This document shows, piece by piece, positions 52,590 through 61,403 of a DNA stretch of 64,000 nt. The notes below the pieces were generated by a model. It saw only the letters and a list, made by a program, of their open reading frames with translations. It was not told where the DNA came from and ran no database searches. The position numbers were made by a program, and so were the translations under genes. Position 1 is the first letter of the stretch. The number at the start of each line of letters is the position of its first letter. The DNA comes from Microcella alkalica (lineage in GTDB: Bacteria; Actinomycetota; Actinomycetes; Actinomycetales; Microbacteriaceae): positions 62,001 to 126,000 of the forward strand of contig NZ_JACGWX010000006.1 in the NCBI RefSeq assembly GCF_014137945.1. Reading direction: 5' to 3'.

Positions 52590-53105
52590 ATGGAGCCGTT
52601 CGACACCGCGTTCGGCCTGTCGCTTCCGCTCGCCGTCGGCCTGTTCTACGTCGTCGTGCTGCTGCGCGGCGGGGCGACCTACGCGCTCGGGCGCGGGGTG
52701 CGCGGCGGTGCGCGCCGCACGCGGCTGAAGGCCCGGCTCGAGACGCCGCGCTTCAGCCGCGCCGAGCGCATCGTCGAGCGCTGGGGTGCGCCCGTGGTCG
52801 CCGCCTCCTTCCTGACGGTCGGCTTCCAGACGCTCGCCAACCTCGCCGCGGGCGCGCTGAGGATGCCCCTCATCGCGTACCTCCCGGCGCTCGCCGTAGG
52901 CGGCTTCGCCTGGGCTCTCATCTGGGGCGTCGTGGGCGTCGCGACCTACGAAGCGATCGCCGAGCTCGCGATGCGCAGCCCGCTCGAGGCCGCGGTCTTC
53001 GTCGTGCTTGTCGTCGGCACGCTCGTGCTCATCGAGGTGCTCAACCACCGCAGGCAGACGCGTCGCGACGAGGTCTCCCTCCTGCAGGCCGCCGCCGAGG
53101 CCTAG
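52590..53105 (+). CDS. DedA/VTT-like membrane protein
   Basis: A 171-residue protein with about four membrane helices. The central part (RIVERWGAPVVAASFLTVGF, then ALRMPLIAYLPALAVGGFAWALIWG) resembles the DedA/SNARE-associated family re-entrant region (RFIPGLRT...ARMPLLRFL), but the conserved Arg of the first loop is replaced, so this is a divergent member. Function unknown. TAGGCT ends 6 nt before the ATG (leaderless). Confidence 0.6.
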   Translation: MEPFDTAFGLSLPLAVGLFYVVVLLRGGATYALGRGVRGGARRTRLKARLETPRFSRAERIVERWGAPVVAASFLTVGFQTLANLAAGALRMPLIAYLPALAVGGFAWALIWGVVGVATYEAIAELAMRSPLEAAVFVVLVVGTLVLIEVLNHRRQTRRDEVSLLQAAAEA

Positions 53106-53115
53106 GCTCTGCGGC

Positions 53116-54108
53116 ATGACAGCGACCGCCGACCGCTCGCCCTCCGACTCCGCCTCCCACACCGCGCAGTCATCGCCCGTCGTGACGCTCACCGTTAACC
53201 CGGCCCTCGACGTGTCGACGTCGACCGAGCGCGTCGAGCCCGAGCACAAGCTCCGGTGCGGGCCGAGCCGCACCGATGCCGGCGGCGGCGGGGTCAACGT
53301 CAGCCGCGTCATCCACCGCCTCGGCGGGCAGTCGATCGCGATCTACGCCGTCGGCGGCCCGACCGGGCAGGCATACAGGCAACTTCTGGAGGCCGATGGC
53401 ATCATCGGCCGCGCCATCCCCATCGACGGGTCGACGCGCGAGAACGTCACGATCGACGAGCTCGCGACCGGCCGCCAGTTCCGCTTCGTGCTGCAGGGCC
53501 CGCACCTGACGACCGATGAGTGGAGCGAGTGCCTCGCCGCGACGCAGCGCCTCATGTCGCCCGGCGGCTACGTCGTCGCGAGCGGATCCCTCTCGCCGGG
53601 CATGCCGGACGACTTCTACGCCCGCGTCGCCCGATCGGCGAAGGCCCGCGGGGCGCGGTGCATCGTGGATGCCTCCGGACCGGCGCTCGCCGCCGCCCTC
53701 CGCGAGGGCGTGCACCTCGTGAAGCCATCGGCGCGCGAGCTCGGCGAGCTCGTCGGGCGCGCGCTGCCCGACCTCGAGTCGCGCGTGGATGCCGCCCGCG
53801 AGCTCGTCGACCGCGGCGCGGCCGAGGTCGTTGCGCTCACCCTCGGCGGCGACGGCGCCGTTCTCGTCACGGCCGACGGGGTCACGCGGCTCGAGGTGCC
53901 GCCGGTCGAGGTGCGCTCGACCGTCGGGGCAGGCGACTCGTTCCTCGCCGCGCTCGTCCTGCGGCTCGCGCAGGGCCGCGACCTCGACGCCGCCTTTCGC
54001 GCGGGCGTCGCAGCCGGCACCGCGACCGCGATGACGGAGGCGACCGAGCTCTGCCACCGCGACGACGTCGAGCGTCTCGAGGCGCAGCTGCTTGCCGCGC
54101 AGGGCTGA
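53116..54108 (+). CDS. PfkB-family hexose kinase (1-phosphofructokinase-like)
   Basis: A 330-residue ribokinase-fold enzyme: VTLTVNPALDVST N-terminus typical of 1-phosphofructokinase and tagatose-6-phosphate kinase, GGGGVNVSRVIHRLG for substrate binding, and GAGDSFLAALV with the catalytic Asp near the end. The leading 20 residues are Ser/Thr-rich. The substrate is a phosphorylated hexose, possibly fructose 6-phosphate (Pfk-2 type). TAGGCT lies 7 nt before the ATG (leaderless). Confidence 0.85.
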   Translation: MTATADRSPSDSASHTAQSSPVVTLTVNPALDVSTSTERVEPEHKLRCGPSRTDAGGGGVNVSRVIHRLGGQSIAIYAVGGPTGQAYRQLLEADGIIGRAIPIDGSTRENVTIDELATGRQFRFVLQGPHLTTDEWSECLAATQRLMSPGGYVVASGSLSPGMPDDFYARVARSAKARGARCIVDASGPALAAALREGVHLVKPSARELGELVGRALPDLESRVDAARELVDRGAAEVVALTLGGDGAVLVTADGVTRLEVPPVEVRSTVGAGDSFLAALVLRLAQGRDLDAAFRAGVAAGTATAMTEATELCHRDDVERLEAQLLAAQG

Positions 54109-54118
54109 GATCCCGCCC

Positions 54119-54167
54119 GAGCCCCGAGCCCCGAGCCCCGAGCCCCGAGCCCCGAGCCCCGAGCCCG
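54119..54167. repeat. Heptanucleotide tandem repeat (GAGCCCC)n
   Basis: Six perfect GAGCCCC units (54119-54160) plus a seventh ending in G (54161-54167) follow the pfkB-type stop codon by 10 bp. Short tandem tracts like this change length by slippage and could serve as a strain marker; no coding role is seen. Confidence 0.9.
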
Positions 54168-54209
54168 ATCCGGGCATCCGCCTGCCCACTTCATCGGGGC
54201 CGCCAGAAA

Positions 54210-54220
54210 GTGTTAGACAA
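54210..54220. promoter_or_regulatory. Putative GntR/FadR-type operator upstream of the hydroxy-acid oxidase
   Basis: The minus-strand reading TTGTCTAACAC fits the TnGTnnnACn pattern of FadR-subfamily sites. It overlaps a -35-like TTAGAC (54213-54218) paired at 18 bp with TACTGT (54237-54242). A near-identical site (TTGTCAGACAC, 58751-58761) precedes the GntR gene of this cluster. Confidence 0.6.
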
Positions 54221-54278
54221 ATGTACCGAATAGACGTACTGTGCTGATCACCCCCTCGACAGCGAAAGGCGGTGCGCA

Positions 54279-55514
54279 GTGCGGCGCCAGTTGCCCAACC
54301 CCCGAGAGCTCGCCCCCCTGATGCGCTTCCGGCGGCCCGAACTCAACGGCCGCCGCCGCCGGCTCAACGGCGCCCTGACGATCGACGACCTCCGCACCAT
54401 CGCCAAGCGGCGCACGCCGAAGGCGCCGTTCGACTACACCGACGGCGCCGCCGAGGCCGAGATCTCGCTCGCCCGCGCGCGCCAGGCGTACCTCGACATC
54501 GAGTTCCACCCGTCGATCCTCCGCGACGTCTCCGAGGTCAGCACCGACCGCACAGTGCTCGGCGGGCCGAGCGTGCTCCCGCTCGCGATCGCCCCGACCG
54601 GCTTCACCCGGATGATGCAGACCGAGGGCGAGATCGCCGGCGCCCGCGCCGCTGCCGCGTTCGGCATCCCCTTCAGCCTGTCGACGATGGGCACGGCCTC
54701 GATCGAGGCGGTGCGCGAGGCGATCCCCGAGGGGCGCGCGTGGTTCCAGCTCTACCTATGGCGGGATCGTGAGCGATCGATGGCGCTCGTCGAGCGCGCG
54801 GCGCAGTCCGGCTACGACACCCTGCTGGTGACCGTTGACGTGCCCGTCGCCGGGGCGCGCCTGCGCGACAAGCGCAACGGCATGTCCATCCCGCCCGCGC
54901 TCACCCTCGGCACGATCGTCAACGCCATCCCGAGGCCGGCCTGGTGGATCGACTTCCTCACGACCGAGCCGCTCGCCTTCGCGAGCCTGTCGGAGTGGGA
55001 CGGCACGGTCGCCGAGCTCATCGACACGATGTTCGACCCGAGCGTGACCTTCGACGACCTGCGCTGGATCCGCGAGATGTGGAAGGGGAAGCTCGTCGTC
55101 AAGGGCGTTCAGTCGCTCGACGACGCGGTTGCGCTCACCGCCCTCGGCGTCGACGGGATCGTGCTCTCGAACCACGGCGGCCGCCAGCTCGACCGCGCGC
55201 CGGTGCCCCTGCAGCTCCTGCCCTCGGTCGCGAAGGAGGTCGGCTCCGACCTCGAGATCCTCCTCGACACGGGCATCATGTCGGGCGCCGACGTCGTCGC
55301 CGCGGTCGCGCTGGGTGCGCGCAGCACTCTCATCGGCCGCGCCTACCTCTACGGGCTCATGGCGGGCGGCCAGGAGGGCGTCGAGCGCGCGCTGAGCATC
55401 CTCTCGGATCAGATCACGCGCACCATGCGCCTGCTCGGCGTCACGAGCCTCGACGAGCTCGGCCCGCAGCACGTCACCCTACTGAGCCCCTACACCTCCC
55501 ACCACGCCGACTGA
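54279..55514 (+). CDS. FMN-dependent alpha-hydroxy-acid oxidase/dehydrogenase
   Basis: A 411-residue enzyme of the L-lactate dehydrogenase/glycolate oxidase/mandelate dehydrogenase family, which oxidises (S)-2-hydroxy acids to 2-oxo acids. Motifs: [27 protein letters not shown] and the active-site SNHGGRQLD (His299). The 45-residue basic N-terminus (RRRRLNG) may attach it to the membrane. It heads a four-gene unit with an amidase-family hydrolase, a transporter and an SDR, so its substrate may come from a hydroxy-amide or ester. Confidence 0.9.
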   Translation: MRRQLPNPRELAPLMRFRRPELNGRRRRLNGALTIDDLRTIAKRRTPKAPFDYTDGAAEAEISLARARQAYLDIEFHPSILRDVSEVSTDRTVLGGPSVLPLAIAPTGFTRMMQTEGEIAGARAAAAFGIPFSLSTMGTASIEAVREAIPEGRAWFQLYLWRDRERSMALVERAAQSGYDTLLVTVDVPVAGARLRDKRNGMSIPPALTLGTIVNAIPRPAWWIDFLTTEPLAFASLSEWDGTVAELIDTMFDPSVTFDDLRWIREMWKGKLVVKGVQSLDDAVALTALGVDGIVLSNHGGRQLDRAPVPLQLLPSVAKEVGSDLEILLDTGIMSGADVVAAVALGARSTLIGRAYLYGLMAGGQEGVERALSILSDQITRTMRLLGVTSLDELGPQHVTLLSPYTSHHAD

Positions 55515-55531
55515 TCGGAAGGACCGCCTTC

Positions 55532-56533
55532 ATGCGCGAGATCGAGTTCACCCCGGAGCGCTCTCAGTACGTCTACACCTTCGGCGGCGCCGAGCCGGCG
55601 ATGCGCATCGAACCAGGCACCGCGATGCGGCTCTGGTCGGAGGACGCCTTCAACTTCGCCCTCACCTCCGTCGACCACCTGCCGAGCCAGCACATCGACA
55701 TCCGCTACGTGAACCCGCAGACGGGCCCCTTCTACGTCGAGGGCGCCGAACCGGGCGACACACTCGCCCTCCACATCGTCGACCTCACCCCCGCCCGCAG
55801 CTTCGGGGCCTCGTCGACGATCCCGTTCTTCGGCGGGCTCACCGGCACCGACCGCACCGCTCTGCTGCAGGATGCTCTCCCCGAGGCCACGTGGATCTAC
55901 GAGGTCGACACGGCTCGCCAGACCGTCGGCTTCCAGGCTCGGTTCGGCGACTTCGAGGTGTCCTTGCCGCTCGAGCCGATGCTCGGGACGGTCGGGCTCG
56001 CGCCCGGAGCGAGCGAGGTGCGCACGAGCCTCGTGCCGGAGCGCTTCGGCGGGAACATGGACACCCCCGAGATGACGATCGGCACGACCGCCTACCTCGG
56101 CGTCAACGTCGAGGGCGCCCTGTTCTCCATCGGTGACGGCCACTACCGCCAGGGAGAGGGCGAGGCGTGCGGCACCGCCGTCGAAGGCGCGATGAACTCC
56201 GTCATCATCGTCGAGCTCATCAAGGGCTCCGCGCCGCTCTGGCCGCGGCTCGAGAACGACGACTACTGGATGGTCGTCGGCTCCTCCCGGCCGATGGAGG
56301 ACTCGTGGCGCATCGCCCAGCTCGAAATGGTGACCTGGTTCACCGAGATGTTCGGGCTGCACGCGATGGATGCCTACCAGCTCCTGACCCAGACCTCCCT
56401 CGCCCCGATCGCCAACGCCGTCGACGCCAACTACAGCGTCGTCGTCAAGGTCGCGAAGTCGCTCATGCCGGGCGGCGTTGCGTACGACGGCATCCATCAC
56501 GAACTTCGCCAGGCAGCTCGTCAGCTGCGCTAG
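55532..56533 (+). CDS. Acetamidase/formamidase family protein
   Basis: A 333-residue member of the acetamidase/formamidase family (FmdA_AmdA), hydrolysing small amides to acid and ammonia. Recognisable regions: IRYVNPQTGPFYVEGAEPGDTL near residue 60, FGGNMDTPEM (about 175) and IGDGHYRQGEGE (about 201-212). A CGGAAGGA ribosome-binding site precedes the ATG, 17 nt after the oxidase stop. The substrate is not predictable; the cluster suggests an amide of a hydroxy acid. Confidence 0.88.
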   Translation: MREIEFTPERSQYVYTFGGAEPAMRIEPGTAMRLWSEDAFNFALTSVDHLPSQHIDIRYVNPQTGPFYVEGAEPGDTLALHIVDLTPARSFGASSTIPFFGGLTGTDRTALLQDALPEATWIYEVDTARQTVGFQARFGDFEVSLPLEPMLGTVGLAPGASEVRTSLVPERFGGNMDTPEMTIGTTAYLGVNVEGALFSIGDGHYRQGEGEACGTAVEGAMNSVIIVELIKGSAPLWPRLENDDYWMVVGSSRPMEDSWRIAQLEMVTWFTEMFGLHAMDAYQLLTQTSLAPIANAVDANYSVVVKVAKSLMPGGVAYDGIHHELRQAARQLR

Positions 56534-56612
56534 CGATGGCCGCGCACTGCGGCGGACCACCCCTTGATCCACCCCTCCATCCACCCCGACCCACAATGAA
56601 GTGGAGAACCAC

Positions 56613-57182
56613 ATGAACGAACAGAAGTCCGCCAACCCGGCCGTCCTCGGGCTCCTGGGCTACGGCGTATCGACCGTGCTCCTGAGTCTCGCCAACAGTG
56701 GTCTGTACGCCGTCGATGGGATGGTGCTCGTCATGGGCGTCTTCTTCGGCGGCATCGCTCAGACCATCGTCGCCGTCATGGCCTTCCGACTGGGCGACAC
56801 ATTCGGCGTGACCGCCTTCGGCGGGTACTCCTTCCTCTGGCTGTCGTTCGCCTTCCTGAACATCGGGGCCATCAACGGGTGGTGGACGGTGTCGTCGGTC
56901 GCCATCGGGTGGTACCTGCTCCTCTGGATGGTCTTCACGATCGGCCTCGTCGTCGCCTCGGCGGTCGCCCCGCGGATGCTCACGATCATCCTCGCGCTCA
57001 CCGCAGTCCTCCTCGGCTCCCTCGGCGTCGGCGCGCTCACGGGAAACGCCGCCATCAGCCTGTTCGGCGGGATCGAAGGAGTCGTCACCGGCGCTCTCGC
57101 CATCTACCTCGCGTTCGCGTTCCTCATCAACGAGATGTACGCGAAGGCCGTCCTGCCCGTCGGCGCGCCCCTGCGCGCCTGA
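56613..57182 (+). CDS. Acetate/succinate-type transporter, GPR1/FUN34/YaaH (SatP) family
   Basis: A 189-residue membrane protein with six helices. It matches E. coli SatP closely: NPAVLGLLGYG at about residues 8-18 (family signature NPAPLGL, with Ala-Val here), FFGGIAQ, GNTFG-like GDTFGVTAFGGYSF, and a GNAAISLFGG motif near the end. It moves short carboxylates such as acetate, possibly the acid made by the amidase. The ATG at 56613 has GTGGAG upstream. Confidence 0.88.
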   Translation: MNEQKSANPAVLGLLGYGVSTVLLSLANSGLYAVDGMVLVMGVFFGGIAQTIVAVMAFRLGDTFGVTAFGGYSFLWLSFAFLNIGAINGWWTVSSVAIGWYLLLWMVFTIGLVVASAVAPRMLTIILALTAVLLGSLGVGALTGNAAISLFGGIEGVVTGALAIYLAFAFLINEMYAKAVLPVGAPLRA

Positions 57183-57206
57183 TCGATCGAATCGAAGGAG
57201 AACGTC

Positions 57207-57968
57207 ATGGATCTGGGAATCACCGGCAAGACCGCCATCGTCACCGGCGGCACGAAGGGAATCGGCCGCGCGATCGTGGAGGGCTTCGCCGCGGAGGGCG
57301 CGAACGTCGCCTTCTGCGCGCGGGACGCCGCCGAGGTGGAGAGCACGCAGGCGGCGATCGAGGCCACGGGCGTCAGGGCCGTCGGCACCGTGCTCGACGT
57401 CGGGGACGCGGAGGGCATCCGATCGTGGGTGGAGGCCACCGCCTCGGCCCTCGGCGGCATCGACATGGTCGTCGCCAACGTCAGCGCCCTCGCCATCCCC
57501 GACACGGATGAGAACTGGGAGGCGTCGTTCCGCGTCGACCTCATGGGCACAGTGAACCTTGTGAAGGCGGCTTTGCCGCACCTCGAGGCGAGCGATGTGA
57601 AGTCGGCGGTGGCGATCTCGAGCGTGTCCGGCCGCGAGGCGGACTTCGCGTCGGGCCCCTACGGAACGATCAAGACGGCGATCATCGGCTATATGGCCGG
57701 CGTCGCCCTCCAGGTCGCCGAGAAGGGGATCCGCGCGAACACCGTGTCGCCGGGCAACACATACTTTCCCGGCGGCGTCTGGCAGAGCATCGAGGGGGGC
57801 AACCCCGACCTGTTCTCGTTCGCCATGGGCCTCAACCCGACCGGTCGCATGGGAACGGCGGAGGAGATCGCGGCGGGCGTCGTGTTCCTCTCGAGCCCGC
57901 GTGCGAGCCGCATCAGCGGGGCGAACCTCCTCATCGACGGCGCCCTGACCCGCGGCATCCAGTTCTAG
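57207..57968 (+). CDS. Short-chain dehydrogenase/reductase
   Basis: A 253-residue classical SDR: cofactor loop TGGTKGIGRAI (about residues 13-23), NVSA (replacing NNAG), active-site Ser in SSVSG and Tyr152-Gly-Thr-Ile-Lys156. It may reduce or oxidise the keto or hydroxy product of the cluster. GAAGGAG precedes the ATG. Its stop overlaps the convergent GntR stop by 4 nt. Confidence 0.9.
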   Translation: MDLGITGKTAIVTGGTKGIGRAIVEGFAAEGANVAFCARDAAEVESTQAAIEATGVRAVGTVLDVGDAEGIRSWVEATASALGGIDMVVANVSALAIPDTDENWEASFRVDLMGTVNLVKAALPHLEASDVKSAVAISSVSGREADFASGPYGTIKTAIIGYMAGVALQVAEKGIRANTVSPGNTYFPGGVWQSIEGGNPDLFSFAMGLNPTGRMGTAEEIAAGVVFLSSPRASRISGANLLIDGALTRGIQF

Positions 57969-58678
57969 GCGTCGGTGCCCCGTCCGTCGCTGAGCGTGGC
58001 GGGCGGGGCATCGCGCTGCGCGTCGAAGTAGCCGAGCAGGCGATCGCGCGCCCCCTCGATGTGCGTGCGAGTCAACCGGCCCGCGAGATCGGAGTCGCCC
58101 TGCGCGACGGCGTCGAGAATGCCCTGGTGCTGGGCGATGACGTCGTCGAGCGCGAGGAGCCGGTGCGCGAGGACCTGCCCGATGCACAGCTCGATCTCGC
58201 CCATCAGCAGCGCGTGCAGACGCGCCAGTCGAGGGGATGGCTGCGCCTCGACGAGAGCGCGGTGAAAGGCGATGTCGGCGCGCGCGAGCGAACCCGTGTC
58301 AGCCCCCTCGGCGTCGCTCGCGGCTGCGGAGACGATGATCCGCTGCGCGTCGATGGCCTCGGAGGGGGCGGCGGCGGTCACGGCGAGCAGCCGCAGCGCG
58401 GCCTCCTCGATGACGGCGCGGTTCGCGTAGAGGTCGACGATGTCGTCGCGATCGAGTTGCGGCACGCGGGCCGTCTTGTGGGTGCTGCGACGGAGCAATC
58501 CCTCGGCGACCAACCGCTCGAGGGCGGCCTTCGCGGTCGGTCGGGCCACGCCGAAACGGTCGGCGACCGCCTTCTCCGTCACGGTCGCGCCCGGCGGCTC
58601 GCGCTGGGCCAGGATGCTCTCGCGCATCGCCTCGTAGACGGCGTGGGGCAGGGTCGTCACCGACAGGGACTCGTCCAC
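57965..58678 (-). CDS. GntR-family regulator, FadR/FCD subfamily
   Basis: A 237-residue regulator: an N-terminal winged helix (ATVTEKAVADRFGVARPTAKAALERL, about residues 30-55) and a C-terminal all-helical FCD domain with metal/acid ligands DLYANRAVIEEAAL, DIAFHRALVEA and HQGILDAVAQGD. FCD proteins commonly sense 2-hydroxy or other small carboxylates, which suits the adjoining oxidase operon. The GTG start has GGAGG close upstream. A shared TTGTCnnACAC site lies upstream of this gene and of the oxidase. Confidence 0.88.
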   Translation of the reverse strand: MDESLSVTTLPHAVYEAMRESILAQREPPGATVTEKAVADRFGVARPTAKAALERLVAEGLLRRSTHKTARVPQLDRDDIVDLYANRAVIEEAALRLLAVTAAAPSEAIDAQRIIVSAAASDAEGADTGSLARADIAFHRALVEAQPSPRLARLHALLMGEIELCIGQVLAHRLLALDDVIAQHQGILDAVAQGDSDLAGRLTRTHIEGARDRLLGYFDAQRDAPPATLSDGRGTDA

Positions 58679-58750
58679 AGCCCTCCTCTCGATGTCTCCA
58701 AGCGGCCTCCGGAGCTCTCCGTGGATCCGCGCGCGGGGAGCCTAACAGCA

Positions 58751-58761
58751 TTGTCAGACAC
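58751..58761. promoter_or_regulatory. Putative GntR/FadR-type operator upstream of the GntR gene
   Basis: TTGTCAGACAC fits TnGTnnnACn and matches the site at 54210-54220 (TTGTCTAACAC on the minus strand) at 9 of 11 positions. Its position 73 bp from the GntR start is compatible with autoregulation. Confidence 0.55.
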
Positions 58762-58836
58762 TCGATCCGAGCACGACGTGAAGCAGGCGCGGAGTTCGGA
58801 AACACCCCGGCAACGTGAGGTGCCTATGCTCGGGGG

Positions 58837-60480
58837 ATGGCCGACCTCTTCCACGAGTACGGCGCTCGCAGATCCACCGGCGGGTCGACTCGCGCGATCG
58901 ATGAGATGTTCGCGCCCGACAGCTCCGTCCGGCTGCCCTACCGAGACCTTCACGCGGCTCTCGCTCGGCTCAGCACCGACGAGCTGCGCGGCCGTACCGA
59001 CGCGCTGGCGCGCTCGTACCTCGCGCAGGGCGTGACCTTCGACTTCGCCGGCGAGGAGCGTCCGTTCCCGCTCGACGCGGTGCCCCGCGTGATCGGCCGT
59101 TCCGAGTGGGCGACCCTCGAGCTCGGCATCGCCCAGCGCGTGCGGGCGCTCGAGGCCTTCCTCGCCGACGTCTACGGCCCGCAGCGCGCGATCGCCGACG
59201 GCGTCATCCCGGCTGGCCTCATCTCGTCGTCCTCCCACTTCCACCGGCAGGCTCACGACATCGAGGCGTCCAACGGCGTGCGGATCCAGGTCTCGGGCAT
59301 CGACCTGATCCGCGACGAGTCGGGCGGCTGGCGCGTCCTGGAGGACAACGTTCGTGTTCCGAGCGGGGTCAGCTACGTCATCTCCAACCGCCGAGTGATG
59401 GCGCAGACGCTCCCCGAACTCTTCGTCTCGATGCGCGTGCGGCCCGTCGGCGAGTACCCGCAGCGGCTGCTATCGGCCCTGCGCGCCTCGGCGCCGGCCG
59501 GCATCGACGAGCCGACGATCGTCGTACTCACCCCAGGGGTGTTCAACTCGGCGTACTTCGAGCACACCCTCCTCGCCCGCCTCATGGGCGTCGAGCTCGT
59601 CGAGGGCCGCGACTTGTTCTGCTCGGGCGGGCGCGTGTACATGCACACGACCTCCGGCCCGCAGCGCGTCGACGTCATCTACCGCAGGGTCGACGACGAG
59701 TTCCTCGACCCGCTGAGCTTCCGCGCCGACTCGATGCTCGGCACGCCCGGCCTGATGATCGCAGCCCGTCTGGGCAACGTGACGATCGCGAACGCCGTCG
59801 GCAACGGGGTCGCCGACGACAAGCTCGTCTACACCTACATGCCCGACCTCACCCGCTACTACCTCGGCGAGGATCCGATCCTCGCCAGTGTCGACACGTG
59901 GAGGCTCGAGGAGCCGGCGGCGCTCGCCGAGGTTCTCGATCGGCTCGACGAGCTCGTCGTCAAACCGGTCGACGGCTCCGGGGGCAAGGGCCTCGTCGTG
60001 GGGCCGGCGGCGACCCCGGCGGAGCTCGACGAGCTGCGAGCCCGCCTCATCGCCGACCCGCGCGGCTGGATCGCGCAGCCCGTCGTCCAGCTGTCCACGA
60101 TCCCGACCCTCGTCGAGGACGGCATGCGGCCGCGACACACCGATCTGCGGCCCTTCGCGGTCAACGACGGCACCGACGTGTGGGTCCTCCCTGGCGGTCT
60201 GACTCGCGTTGCGCTCCCCGAGGGCGAGCTCGTCGTGAACTCCAGCCAGGGCGGCGGCTCGAAGGACACCTGGGTCGTGGGCAGCGACGCCGTGATGAGT
60301 CACGGGCGCGACGTGCGCGGCATCGTCGACGAGCAGTCCACCGCGACCAGCGGCCTCCCGATCGTCGCCGGATTCCCCCCGCCGGACACGAGCGAGCTCG
60401 ACGATCCCCGCCGCGACCAGCAGGGCCAGCAGCAGCAGTCGCGCGCCCCCGACTCGACGACGGGAGCCCGCCCATGCTGA
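58837..60480 (+). CDS. Circularly permuted type-2 ATP-grasp protein
   Basis: A 547-residue CP_ATPgrasp_2 protein. Recognisable parts: DFAGEERPFPLDAVPRVI (about residues 68-85), ISSSSHFHRQAH, VLEDNVRVPSGVSYV, and the ATP-grasp lysine/glycine loop VVKPVDGSGGKGLVVGP. This family is predicted to ligate amino acids or peptides with ATP and is found with alpha-E and transglutaminase genes in many bacteria. TATGCT lies 6 nt before the ATG (leaderless). Its 3' end overlaps the alpha-E gene by 7 nt. Confidence 0.9.
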   Translation: MADLFHEYGARRSTGGSTRAIDEMFAPDSSVRLPYRDLHAALARLSTDELRGRTDALARSYLAQGVTFDFAGEERPFPLDAVPRVIGRSEWATLELGIAQRVRALEAFLADVYGPQRAIADGVIPAGLISSSSHFHRQAHDIEASNGVRIQVSGIDLIRDESGGWRVLEDNVRVPSGVSYVISNRRVMAQTLPELFVSMRVRPVGEYPQRLLSALRASAPAGIDEPTIVVLTPGVFNSAYFEHTLLARLMGVELVEGRDLFCSGGRVYMHTTSGPQRVDVIYRRVDDEFLDPLSFRADSMLGTPGLMIAARLGNVTIANAVGNGVADDKLVYTYMPDLTRYYLGEDPILASVDTWRLEEPAALAEVLDRLDELVVKPVDGSGGKGLVVGPAATPAELDELRARLIADPRGWIAQPVVQLSTIPTLVEDGMRPRHTDLRPFAVNDGTDVWVLPGGLTRVALPEGELVVNSSQGGGSKDTWVVGSDAVMSHGRDVRGIVDEQSTATSGLPIVAGFPPPDTSELDDPRRDQQGQQQQSRAPDSTTGARPC

Positions 60481-61403
60481 GCCGCATCGCCGAGAGCCTC
60501 TACTGGATCGGGCGGTACGTCGAGCGCACCGACGGCACCGCGCGCATCCTCGACGTGCACCTCCAGCTGCTGCTGGAGGATCCGTGGATCGACGAGAACA
60601 CCGCATGCCGCTCGCTGCTGAGCGTCATGGGCTCCGACATCGAGGAGGAGACCCGCCTCACGCGGCACGACGTGCTCAGCATCCTCGCGATCGACCGCAC
60701 CCATCCCGCATCGATCGCCTACTCGATCAGCGCCGCGCGCGAGAGCGCCCGCCGCGCGCGCGAGATCGTCAGCACCGAGCTGTGGGAGGTCCTCAACGCG
60801 TCGTCCGCCCGCATGCCGCGCCGGGTGAGCGACGAGAAGATCGCCGAGTTCTTCGGCTGGGTGCGTGAGCGATCGGCGCTCGCCGTCGGGATCGTCGAGA
60901 GCTCGAGCAGCCGCGACGAGGTGTACGGCTTCTTCACGCTCGGCCGATCGGTCGAGCGCGCCGACATGACCGCCCGCCTGCTCGCCACGCGCGCGCTCAC
61001 CGAGGCGAGCGGTCCGGCCTGGACGACCATCCTGCGCAGCGTCGGCGCGTACGAGGCCTACCTGCGCACCTACCGGGGCGTGCCGAGCGCGCAGAATGCC
61101 GCCGAGTTCCTCCTCCTCGATCGGCTCTTCCCGCGCTCGATCCTCTACTCCGTCCTGCGGGCCGAGCGCTGCCTGCGCGACATCGAGCCCCGCACCGACC
61201 GTGCGGGTGTCGCCGATCTCGCTCTGCGCCGGCTCGGGCAGATCCGCAGCGAGCTCGAGTACCGGCCCATCACCGAGATCATCGACGACCTGCCGCACTT
61301 CATGGACGCCGTGCAGTCGGCCACGAGCGCCACGAGCGACGCGGTGCGCCTGCGCTACTTCCCGACGAGCACCGCGCCCAGCTGGGTGGCCGAGCGCTCG
61401 TGA
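60474..61403 (+). CDS. Alpha-E domain protein 1
   Basis: A 309-residue all-helical alpha-E protein, beginning MLSRIAESLYWIGRYVERT, the family hallmark. Conserved segments include DRTHPASI, ARESARRAREIVS and WVRERSALAVGIVESS. The domain has no known activity and is thought to assist the ATP-grasp ligase. Its ATG overlaps the ATP-grasp stop and its stop overlaps the transglutaminase start (GTGA). Confidence 0.9.
   Translation: MLSRIAESLYWIGRYVERTDGTARILDVHLQLLLEDPWIDENTACRSLLSVMGSDIEEETRLTRHDVLSILAIDRTHPASIAYSISAARESARRAREIVSTELWEVLNASSARMPRRVSDEKIAEFFGWVRERSALAVGIVESSSSRDEVYGFFTLGRSVERADMTARLLATRALTEASGPAWTTILRSVGAYEAYLRTYRGVPSAQNAAEFLLLDRLFPRSILYSVLRAERCLRDIEPRTDRAGVADLALRRLGQIRSELEYRPITEIIDDLPHFMDAVQSATSATSDAVRLRYFPTSTAPSWVAERS

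Noticed and set aside
54119-54167. Possible CRISPR-like array
   Set aside because: The unit is 7 bp with no spacers and no cas genes nearby.
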